DNA of 49,120 nt, taken from assembly GCA_015063985.1 (NCBI GenBank), contig SVTC01000017.1:1-49120 (forward strand). The letters are read 5' to 3'. The notes beneath the pieces were generated by a model, which had not been told where the DNA came from, searched no databases, and was given only the letters and a program-made list of their open reading frames with translations. This DNA is from Oscillospiraceae bacterium (GTDB lineage: Bacteria > Bacillota > Clostridia > Oscillospirales > SIG627). The position numbers were made by a program, and so were the translations under genes. Within the stretch, counting starts at the first letter, position 1; the number at the start of each line of letters is the position of its first letter. This document shows, piece by piece, positions 40,387 through 49,120 of the stretch.

Positions 40387-42087
40387 TTAAATTTTCTCGG
40401 GTCTTTCAAGACCGATTATCCAAAGCGCATTACCCAAAACGTTTTTGGTCACTCTGCAAAGCATGACCCTGACAGCCTTTGTGGCATCGTCCGCCTTGAG
40501 GATTGGACAGTTATGGTAGAAGCGGTTAAAGCACTGGCAAAGCTCAAGAATATATCTTGTTACGGTGCTTGGCTCGTAATCAAGCCTTGCGGCTCTTACC
40601 TTCTGAGGGAACTTTGAAAGTATTCCGATAAGCTCCTTCTCGTCGTCGTTAAGCGCCACCGCCGAAACCTCTTTGCAGTCTCCCGCCTTTTCAAGGACAC
40701 TGCAGCTTCTTGCATAGGTGTACTGAGCGTAGGGGCCTGTATTGCCGTCGAAATTAAGGGCATCCTCCCAAACGAAGTTAACGTCCTTGATCCTGCTTGC
40801 GCTGAGCTGATTGAAGATGACCGCACCGATACCGACGCTTCTTGCAACCTCATCCTTATTCTCTCTGTCGGGATTCTTTTCCTCGATGATCCTTCTGACT
40901 CTGTCGGTGGCGTCTCTGAAAAGATCCTCAAGAAGGACCACGTTACCGGTTCTCGTTGCAAGCTTCTGACCGTTTATGCTGATCTTTCCGTAAGGCACGT
41001 GAACGAGCTTATCGTTCCATTCCCTTCCCATAAGCCCCAGCACCTTGAATACTTGCTTGAAATGCAAGCTCTGACCTGCATCGGTAACGTATATGCATTC
41101 GTCAAAGTCATAGGTCTGTTTTCTGTAAAGAGCCGCCGCAATATCACGGGTGGCGTAAATGGTGGAGCCGTCCTTTTTAAGAACGATGCAGGGCGGCATA
41201 TTGTAATCGTCCAGTCGAACGATCATCGCACCATCGCTCTCCTCCAGAAGCCCCTTTTCCTCAAGCTCCTTTACAACGGCGTCGGTCTTGTCGATGTAAA
41301 AGCTTTCGCCCGCGTAGCTTTCAAACTCAATGCCCAAAAGCTTATATACGTTCATAAACTTTCCGTCAAGGCTGATCTCCTTAAACCACTTCCAAATGGC
41401 AAGGTTTTCCTCGTCGCCCTTTTCCATTTTGGAAAACTCCTCAAGAGCCTTCTCGTCAAGGGTGGGGTCCTCAAGAGCCTTATCATAGAAAAGCTTATAG
41501 ATCCTTGCAAGCTCGTTGATGCCGTCGGTCTTTATCTTTTCCTTGTCGCCCCAGAGCTTATATGCAACTATAAGCTTTCCGAACTGTGTGCCCCAGTCTC
41601 CAAGGTGGTTTATACCCACACAGTTATATCCGCTGAACTGAAAGAGCCTCTTTATGCTGTTGCCTATGACCGTAGTACCCAAATGTCCTATATGGAAGGG
41701 CTTTGCGATGTTGGGCGATGAATAATCTATGCACATGGTCTTACCCTCGCCGTCGGTATTCTTACCGTAATCGGCGCCGAGACTATCCATAGCCTTGACA
41801 AAATTAAGCTTATATGCATCGCTTACGAAAAAGTTGAGATATCCGTTGACGCTTTCGATCCTTTCAAGGGCGTCAAGACCGCCCTCCAGCTCGGATTTAA
41901 GAAAATCGGCTATGCGCTGAGGAGAATTTCTCAAGACCTTTGCCAGCTTGAAGCAAGCGAGAGTGAAGTCTCCCAGCTTCAGATCGGGAGTGGCGTCAAA
42001 GAGCTCGCAAAGCTTTTGAGCATCGAGAGCTGCATCGGGATACAACGCCGAGATCTTTTCGGCAATTTTTAATTTGAGTGATTGCAT
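40387..42087 (-). CDS. argS: Arginyl-tRNA synthetase
   Basis: A 566-residue class I synthetase. It has the N-terminal Add-1 domain (about 1-90), the HIGH-type motif SSPNIAKPFHIGHL with FHIGH, MSTRAG-like ATRTGNVVLLEDL (KMSKS region, as normal for ArgRS lacking a true KMSKS), and a C-terminal DALR anticodon domain ending in RVTKNVLGNALWIIGLERPEKI. It charges tRNA(Arg) in the cytoplasm. Confidence 0.97.
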   Translation of the reverse strand: MQSLKLKIAEKISALYPDAALDAQKLCELFDATPDLKLGDFTLACFKLAKVLRNSPQRIADFLKSELEGGLDALERIESVNGYLNFFVSDAYKLNFVKAMDSLGADYGKNTDGEGKTMCIDYSSPNIAKPFHIGHLGTTVIGNSIKRLFQFSGYNCVGINHLGDWGTQFGKLIVAYKLWGDKEKIKTDGINELARIYKLFYDKALEDPTLDEKALEEFSKMEKGDEENLAIWKWFKEISLDGKFMNVYKLLGIEFESYAGESFYIDKTDAVVKELEEKGLLEESDGAMIVRLDDYNMPPCIVLKKDGSTIYATRDIAAALYRKQTYDFDECIYVTDAGQSLHFKQVFKVLGLMGREWNDKLVHVPYGKISINGQKLATRTGNVVLLEDLFRDATDRVRRIIEEKNPDRENKDEVARSVGIGAVIFNQLSASRIKDVNFVWEDALNFDGNTGPYAQYTYARSCSVLEKAGDCKEVSAVALNDDEKELIGILSKFPQKVRAARLDYEPSTVTRYILELCQCFNRFYHNCPILKADDATKAVRVMLCRVTKNVLGNALWIIGLERPEKI

Positions 42088-42103
42088 TTTTATCTGTCCT
42101 TTT

Positions 42104-43318
42104 TTATTTTATTACTGTTTTTGAATAAATGCTTTCGGAAGCAATGGAAATATAACTCTTTCCGCAGTTGATGTAAAGCGGTGTACCGTCGGCATTAAAG
42201 AGAGATATGCCGCCGTCGCGATCGGATCTGGTCCAGGTTATGGACACTGCCTTTCCTCCGTAAAGATAATAACCCTTGCCCGTTCCTGTAATATCCACGG
42301 CGATCCTTCCGTAGCTATCCACCTTTTGCTGATGGGTATAGAGAACAATAACGTTGGTAAAGCCGAGCTGAGTATTGGTAGAAGCATCGATATGAGGCTT
42401 ACCGAACTGATTCTTAAGATAAAGGCCAAGCTCGGAATTATAGCTGAGCTCCGCCACGTATGACGAGGAATTGGGGATCTTGATATAGCTTGCCGACTTA
42501 CCGTCTATGGCAGTTGGAGCGGAATAGAATCGGTAAGACGGAGTAAAGCCCTCGTAATTTTCGGTTCTGTACTTTTTCTTGGCTATACCGTAGGCGATCT
42601 TTTCGCCGTTGGTGACCATGGTATGCTCACGGCGCATCGTGGCAAGTCTGTCGGGATCTCTCCAGAACACTCCCGAAACGGTGGTCCTTACGCCGTCAAG
42701 AGCATCTATCTTTCGGGACTTTATCTGCGAGTAAGCAAGATCACTGCCTCCGGCATGGATAAACACGGCATCGTGGATCTGTGCAAGATCAAGGTAATAG
42801 TCTCTTGCCGATCTTACAGAGCCGATGGTACCGAGATCCTCATAATCTAAAAAGAGACACATAAGACGGGTGATACCGCCCTCGGCGAGACACTCGTAAA
42901 CTATATCGGCATTACTGATACCTACCTGAGGCATACTTGCCTTGATATTATTTACCATTACCGCAACGGGACGCTTTCCCACAAGCTCGGCTCTGATGGG
43001 TAAGCCCGTAAGGGGGCTGAGGTATCCCGTCTGGGACGGATTATCCACGGTGGGAAGCTTTATGGGAGCCGTAGTCTTCGGAGGCTTTGCAGAAGTTGAG
43101 GTAACCGGCACCGATACGGCTGCGGTGGAGCTAACAGTGGCAGTTGACGTAACCGCCGCCTGAGAGGAGGTCCTTGCCGCAGTACTGCTTGAGGACGCAG
43201 CGGACGAGGAGGAAGTCGGCGCAGCTTCAAGGCTTTCTCCCACGCTGACCGACGCTTCTGTACAAGCCGCAAGCAACAGGCAAGCAGCTACTATGATAAC
43301 ACAAAGTATTCTTTTCAT
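42104..43318 (-). CDS. DUF3048 (YerB-like) lipoprotein
   Basis: A 404-residue lipoprotein. The signal peptide ends in a lipobox LLAAC (Cys about 19), followed by a Ser/Thr/Ala linker of about 60 residues, then DUF3048 with YLSPLTGLPIRAELVGKRPVAVMVNN, GISNADIVYECLAEGGITR and IGSVRSARDYY, and the C-terminal DUF3048_C with YTHQQKVDSYGRIAVD. YerB-family function is unknown. The ATG at 43318 has GGAGAAAGAG; an upstream ATG at 43354 lies close to the -10. First gene of the long minus run. Confidence 0.92.
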   Translation of the reverse strand: MKRILCVIIVAACLLLAACTEASVSVGESLEAAPTSSSSAASSSSTAARTSSQAAVTSTATVSSTAAVSVPVTSTSAKPPKTTAPIKLPTVDNPSQTGYLSPLTGLPIRAELVGKRPVAVMVNNIKASMPQVGISNADIVYECLAEGGITRLMCLFLDYEDLGTIGSVRSARDYYLDLAQIHDAVFIHAGGSDLAYSQIKSRKIDALDGVRTTVSGVFWRDPDRLATMRREHTMVTNGEKIAYGIAKKKYRTENYEGFTPSYRFYSAPTAIDGKSASYIKIPNSSSYVAELSYNSELGLYLKNQFGKPHIDASTNTQLGFTNVIVLYTHQQKVDSYGRIAVDITGTGKGYYLYGGKAVSITWTRSDRDGGISLFNADGTPLYINCGKSYISIASESIYSKTVIK

Positions 43319-43365
43319 AAACTCTTTCTCCCAAGATAGCAAAAAAACAAACAAACTTACATTTT

Positions 43366-43394
43366 ATTGTATCACAAATTATTATAAAAATCAA
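43366..43394 (-). promoter_or_regulatory. Promoter of the DUF3048-argS run
   Basis: On the minus strand TTGATT, 17 bp, TACAAT, about 48 bp before the DUF3048 start. Confidence 0.7.
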
Positions 43395-43418
43395 GTCTTA
43401 TCGCACAAAAGGTAAAAA

Positions 43419-44258
43419 ATGAAGATTATCAGAATCAACGCAAAATCCAAATCCGTACTATCTGCCAAGGAGCTTGTAAAAGCGGCACTGAAGGAACGAC
43501 TGGGAGAAAGCTCGGCAAGTATGGCATATAGCTTTCTCTTTGGAATCATCCCCATTGTGATATTTATCGGATGTCTTGTGGGGCGCTTCGAGCTTTTCAG
43601 CAACACCGCCGAGCTTTTCTTGAAAAGCATTCTCCCCAAGGGCCTATTCGATGCCTTAAGAGATTACCTCGACTCAAAAAGCACCGCACTTTCAGGGGAA
43701 GCAACGGGAGCCTTGGGGCTAAGCCTTTATTGGGGAGTGAGAATAAGCCACAGCCTGAAGACGAGACTGAATCATCTCTTCGGTATCGAAAGACCTCAGT
43801 CTCCCAAAAATTCCATCTTAAAGACTGCCGTTTTTTCGTTGATGATCCCCGCAAGCACAGTGATCACGCTATTCGTTTTGGTGTGCGGAGAAGGCTTTTT
43901 TGCCGCCTTGGAATCAATAACCGGCACCACCTCCTTTTTCATAAGGATGTGGCTGATACTGCGCTTTGTATTGGTATGGCTCTTTCTTTTGGCAGTGTTC
44001 TATTTGATATACTGCTATCTCCCCTCCCGAAGGATAGTTCCCAAAAACGCATTAAGGGGCGCCTTATTTTCCTCCTTTGCCTGGGTATTAATGTGCATTC
44101 TTTTTTCCTTTTACGTGGACAATATGCGGGATCTTTCCCTGATCTACGGATCTGTAGGTGCGGTAATGGTAATGCTGGTATGGATATATCTGACCTGCTA
44201 CGTGCTCCTTCTCGGCGGACTTATAACATCTATTTATGAGAATTCCGAAAAAAACTAA
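43419..44258 (+). CDS. YihY/BrkB-family membrane protein
   Basis: A 279-residue membrane protein of the YihY/UPF0761 family, with about six TM segments. Signatures are AYSFLFGIIPIVIFIGCLVG, ALGLSLYWGVRIS, YCYLPSRRIVPKNALRGALFSS and YGSVGAVMVMLVWIYLTCYVLLLGGL. It was once called ribonuclease BN in error; the transport or other role is unresolved. Divergent from the DUF3048 gene and convergent to the helicase gene. Confidence 0.93.
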   Translation: MKIIRINAKSKSVLSAKELVKAALKERLGESSASMAYSFLFGIIPIVIFIGCLVGRFELFSNTAELFLKSILPKGLFDALRDYLDSKSTALSGEATGALGLSLYWGVRISHSLKTRLNHLFGIERPQSPKNSILKTAVFSLMIPASTVITLFVLVCGEGFFAALESITGTTSFFIRMWLILRFVLVWLFLLAVFYLIYCYLPSRRIVPKNALRGALFSSFAWVLMCILFSFYVDNMRDLSLIYGSVGAVMVMLVWIYLTCYVLLLGGLITSIYENSEKN

Positions 44259-44283
44259 AGTCCGCCTCCGACAGAAGACGGAC
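44247..44283 (-). terminator. Terminator of the PcrA/UvrD helicase gene
   Basis: On the minus strand an interrupted stem with GTCCG/CGGAC at its base (44279-44283 with 44260-44264) is followed by a T-rich run ending TTTTTTT. Confidence 0.65.
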
Positions 44284-44289
44284 AATATA

Positions 44290-46767
44290 TCAGTTTATCT
44301 TAGTAAGCTTTGCGTAGCTTCCCATAAGATTTTTGGTTCCGACCTTTTCAAAATCCACGGTATACTTTACGTCGGAGGCTATAGCCTTTACTCCAACCAC
44401 GACACCGTTTCCGAACATGGCGTGTCTTACCTTATCCCCAACCTGCAATACCTCCTTGACAAGAGGCTTGGCGTTGGGGTAAGGAGTTGCTCTCATACCC
44501 GAGGGAAAGCTTCTTTCCTTGGGCACGGATCTTGAAAATCTGTCCACACTCTCCAACGGCGGCTGACCGTATGCACCGATCCTTGAGCCGTAATGGGGCA
44601 ACGCCTTACTGTAGCCTGTGGACATAGAAGGATACAGATCGTTTTGACTGAGCCGTGTTACGGTCATAAGGTTAGATTGGCAAAGCTCATCGGGGATCTC
44701 GCTAAGAAATCTCGACGGCATATTGGGTCTTGTAGAGCCGTAAAGCATTCTTCTGTTGGTAAGAGTTATCCAGAGCTTTTTCTTTGCTCTTGTTATGGCA
44801 ACGTAGCAAAGCCTGCGCTCCTCCTCGAGATCGGCTTGACTCTCGCTTGACATGGACGAGGGAAAAACGTTTTCCTCCATTGCCGCAAGAAAAACAAAGG
44901 GAAATTCCAAGCCCTTGGCACTGTGCACTGTCATCAACACCACACTGTCGGCGTTTTCATCGTAGCCGTCGATATCCGCCACCAAAGCGACCTCCTCAAG
45001 AAAGTCCGCAAGACTACCCTCGGGATGCTTATCCTCAAAGGCGATGGCATTGGATATAAGCTCCTCAACGTTTTCTCGCTTGTCGTCACCCTCGCTGCCC
45101 ATTTTATCAAGCATCTCCATATATCCGGAATACTCTATCGTTCTCTTAAAAAGAACGGAAAGCTTTTCGGTCTCGGCGATCTTTTTTAGCCTTTTTATTA
45201 TAGCCACGAATTGATCCAGCCCCGCGGGACGCCTCATATCGGAGTACCTTTCGCTGTTCTCTATAACCTCGAAGATGCCCACGCCGTTATCCCTTGCAAG
45301 CTCCTCCAGCCTTGATACGGTGGTATCTCCCACACCTCTTTTGGGGTGATTGATTATTCTCTTGAGCCTTATGATGTCGTTGGGATTGTTTATAACGGAA
45401 AGGTATGCGATTATATCCTTTATCTCGGCTCTGTCATAGAATCTGGTTCCGCCAAGCAGCCTGTGGGGAACACCGCTCTTTGAAAGCACCGTTTCAAGAA
45501 CGTTACTGACCGCATTTACCCTGTAAAGCACGGCAAAATCCTTATAGGAGGCCTTTCCCGACGCCACCGCCGAGTTGATGGTATCGGCAATGTACGCCGC
45601 CTCCCTCTCCTGATCCTCGCAGCGGTTTATAACTATACTTTCGCCCTTTTCTCCATCGCACCAAAGGGTCTTTCCCTTTCTCTTGGTGTTTTTTGCAATA
45701 ACGGCGTTTGCCGCTTCGAGAATCGTAGAGGTAGAGCGGTAGTTTTGCTCAAGACGCACAGTCTTGGCATCGGGATACATTTTATCGAAGCTGAGAATAT
45801 TATCTATCACCGCGCCGCGGAATTTGTAAATACTCTGATCGTCATCTCCCACAACCATAACGTTCTGATGTCCCGAGCCGATAATATTCATAAGCAGGCT
45901 CTGTGCAACGTTGGTGTCCTGATACTCGTCCACAAGAACGTATCTGAATTTTCTCTTGAGATAATCCGCAGGCTCGGAGAAGTTCTTCAAAAGCCTCACG
46001 GTATGGAAGATTATATCGTCAAAATCCAGTGCTCCCGCTTCCTTAAGAGCCTTCTGGTATTCAAGGTAAAGCCTTGCATAGGTCTTCTGTTCAAAATCGT
46101 CTCCCGCTCTTTCGGAGAATTTCTTACAGTCGATAAGCTTATTCTTTGCATCGCTTATTACCCTCATTACCTTTTTGGGGGTAAACACCTCGTCGTCAAG
46201 CTCCAGAGCCTTGATACGGGCAGTGATCAGCTTTTTCTGATCATCCGTATCGTAAATGGCAAAGTCGCTGTTATAGCCCATAAGATCTATGTACCTGCGA
46301 AGTATCCTTACGCAAACGGAATGGAAGGTGCCGGCCCAGATATCTCTTGCTCCCTCGCCCAATTCCGCCTCAAGCCTTGCCTTTATCTCCCCCGCCGCCT
46401 TATTGGTAAAGGTTATGGCAAGCACGTCGCCGGGAAGAGCGGGATCGTCGGCAAACTGAGAAAGTATGCCCTTGAGCATAGCCTGATCCTCGGCCTTTGC
46501 GGTGGCGGCAATAGTCTCGATAAGGGCGATTTCCTCCTCGCTCATCTCGGGAAGCTTATTGGAATAATAGCCGTTTCCGAAATGGATGATGTGAGCTATC
46601 CTTTTAACAAGAACGGTGGTCTTTCCGCTTCCCGCCCCGGCCAAAACAAGAAGAGGGCCGTTTACGGAATAAAGAGCTCTGCGCTGCATATCGTTAAGCT
46701 TTGAATAATATATATCAAAAATCCGTTTTTTCGCTTTTTGTATTCTCTCAAAATTCAAGTCGGTCAA
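44290..46767 (-). CDS. PcrA/UvrD-type ATP-dependent DNA helicase
   Basis: An 825-residue SF1A helicase. Q motif LNDMQRRALYSVNGP, Walker A AGAGSGKTTVL, motif II VDEYQDTN, motif III GDDDQSIYKFRGA, motif IV LEQNYRS, and motifs V-VI MTVHSAKGLEFPFVFL and VAITRAKKKLW are all present. A C-terminal SH3-like PcrA domain (KVRHAMFGNGVVVGV) closes the protein. It unwinds 3'-5' in repair and clears RNA polymerase or RecA. The start is a TTG 9 bp after GGAG; an in-frame GTG at 46803 has no ribosome site. Length is slightly above the usual 720-780. Confidence 0.95.
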   Translation of the reverse strand: MTDLNFERIQKAKKRIFDIYYSKLNDMQRRALYSVNGPLLVLAGAGSGKTTVLVKRIAHIIHFGNGYYSNKLPEMSEEEIALIETIAATAKAEDQAMLKGILSQFADDPALPGDVLAITFTNKAAGEIKARLEAELGEGARDIWAGTFHSVCVRILRRYIDLMGYNSDFAIYDTDDQKKLITARIKALELDDEVFTPKKVMRVISDAKNKLIDCKKFSERAGDDFEQKTYARLYLEYQKALKEAGALDFDDIIFHTVRLLKNFSEPADYLKRKFRYVLVDEYQDTNVAQSLLMNIIGSGHQNVMVVGDDDQSIYKFRGAVIDNILSFDKMYPDAKTVRLEQNYRSTSTILEAANAVIAKNTKRKGKTLWCDGEKGESIVINRCEDQEREAAYIADTINSAVASGKASYKDFAVLYRVNAVSNVLETVLSKSGVPHRLLGGTRFYDRAEIKDIIAYLSVINNPNDIIRLKRIINHPKRGVGDTTVSRLEELARDNGVGIFEVIENSERYSDMRRPAGLDQFVAIIKRLKKIAETEKLSVLFKRTIEYSGYMEMLDKMGSEGDDKRENVEELISNAIAFEDKHPEGSLADFLEEVALVADIDGYDENADSVVLMTVHSAKGLEFPFVFLAAMEENVFPSSMSSESQADLEEERRLCYVAITRAKKKLWITLTNRRMLYGSTRPNMPSRFLSEIPDELCQSNLMTVTRLSQNDLYPSMSTGYSKALPHYGSRIGAYGQPPLESVDRFSRSVPKERSFPSGMRATPYPNAKPLVKEVLQVGDKVRHAMFGNGVVVGVKAIASDVKYTVDFEKVGTKNLMGSYAKLTKIN

Positions 46768-46853
46768 AATATCACACTCCTTAAAAAGATATTGTACCAC
46801 CAAGCTTTGATTTTTTCAAGTTTTTTTCGCATTTTAGGCGTTTTTATTAATAA

Positions 46854-46882
46854 ACTTTAAAAGGAAAGACAAGAAAAGTCAA
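46854..46882 (-). promoter_or_regulatory. Candidate promoter of the helicase gene
   Basis: On the minus strand TTGACT, 17 bp, TAAAGT. The -35 is good and the -10 weak. Confidence 0.45.
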
Positions 46883-46917
46883 AATTGTGAAATTTATGTG
46901 AATTATGGAAAAAACAC

Positions 46918-46946
46918 TTGATTTTTCAATGTCTTGGGGCTACAAT
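46918..46946 (+). promoter_or_regulatory. Promoter of groES-groEL
   Basis: TTGATT, 17 bp, TACAAT. The CIRCE operator starts 11 bp after the -10, so HrcA would cover the transcription start. Confidence 0.85.
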
Positions 46947-46956
46947 AAGCACATGG

Positions 46957-46983
46957 TTAGCACTCCGACCGCGTGAGTGCTAA
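46957..46983 (+). promoter_or_regulatory. CIRCE operator, HrcA binding site
   Basis: A perfect TTAGCACTC-N9-GAGTGCTAA. It is the operator of the HrcA heat-shock repressor, placing groESL under class I heat-shock control. The hrcA gene is outside the window. Confidence 0.97.
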
Positions 46984-46997
46984 AAATAAAACTGTAA

Positions 46998-48971
<1,974 letters not shown>

Positions 48972-48993
48972 TCCGTAAATAAAAACAAAAGCC

Positions 48994-49011
48994 AAAGGGG
49001 CTGTAAAAAAG
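48994..49011 (+). repeat. 18-bp sequence shared with the SIS-gene 3' region
   Basis: An exact copy, in inverse orientation in the window, of 81-98. It lies 22 bp after the groEL stop and just before the groEL terminator hairpin. Confidence 0.5.
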
Positions 49012-49013
49012 CT

Positions 49014-49067
49014 CCATAAAAAAAGGCAAGACTCACTCGAAAGGGTGGGTCTTGTTGTTTTTTATGG
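49014..49067 (+). terminator. Terminator of groESL
   Basis: A 12-bp stem with two G-U pairs and a GAAA loop (49027-49038 with 49043-49054) is followed by TTGTTTTTT. Outer bases CCATAAAAAA and TTTTTTATGG (49014-49023 with 49058-49067) extend the hairpin. From 49068 to the window end I see no feature. Confidence 0.9.
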
Positions 49068-49120
49068 AAAAGAGTGTTTTACCACAGGATGGGAGCAAAA
49101 AAAGGGCGCAAAAAGAAAGC

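Noticed and set aside
45745-46704. Antisense frame of 319 codons in the helicase gene
   Set aside because: The sense frame has all helicase motifs; the antisense has none.

Overview
The window looks like chromosome from an anaerobic, endospore-forming Bacillota of class Clostridia, plausibly an Oscillospirales-type gut bacterium. The evidence is the SpoIIGA/sigma-E pair, GerW (YtfJ), a YlmC/YmxH-like PRC-barrel protein, a DacF-type carboxypeptidase, a three-subunit [FeFe]-hydrogenase, CIRCE-controlled groESL, and many TTGACA/TATAAT promoters with 17-bp spacers. The taxon is inferred; there is no rRNA gene to confirm it. I see no transposase, phage, CRISPR array, tRNA or rRNA; the only RNA gene is tmRNA.

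Region 1 (about 1-12000) is an accessory sugar and glycan region made of short units. It holds a SIS sugar-phosphate isomerase with a zinc-motif-less ROK kinase; a HAD phosphatase, SGNH hydrolase and membrane protein operon; an AraC-type regulator fused to a sialidase-like beta-propeller; a separate cytoplasmic sialidase-like propeller; an alpha-L-fucosidase (GH29) with a PHP phosphoesterase; an AAC(3)-like acetyltransferase with a NodB-type deacetylase; and an endonuclease/exonuclease/phosphatase-family protein. None of the glycosidase-like proteins has a signal peptide, so they would act on imported material inside the cell. No transporter for it lies in the window.

Region 2 (12128-20333) has a minus-strand housekeeping operon (FAD-dependent dehydrogenase, YgiQ radical SAM, ProX-type tRNA editing protein, SfsA), an unrecognised gene with an apparent CTG start, NadE, and a solute-binding-like lipoprotein with a long Thr/Pro/Ser repeat tail followed by a probable 30-residue membrane peptide.

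Region 3 (20469-26971, plus strand) runs ispD-ispF, spoIIGA-sigE, yqeG, a DUF1700/DUF4097 pair, a DUF378 protein, then a YlmC-like gene overlapping a secreted cadherin-like-domain gene.

Region 4 (26981-32719, minus) has an M42 aminopeptidase, the hydA-hydB-hydC [FeFe]-hydrogenase operon and ssrA. Region 5 (32757-43318, minus) is a twelve-gene co-directional run: DUF3048 lipoprotein, argS, yebC, SpoU methyltransferase, site-2 protease, scpA, scpB, Gfo/Idh/MocA oxidoreductase, DUF2953, gerW, dacF, rluB. Region 6 (43419-49120) has a YihY/BrkB membrane protein, a PcrA/UvrD helicase, and groES-groEL behind a promoter with a CIRCE operator.

The best candidate for something new is the pair at 4513-7335: an AraC DNA-binding domain joined to a sialidase-fold propeller that may act as the ligand sensor, next to a stand-alone propeller whose promoter and ribosome-binding site are bracketed by an 8-bp inverted repeat.
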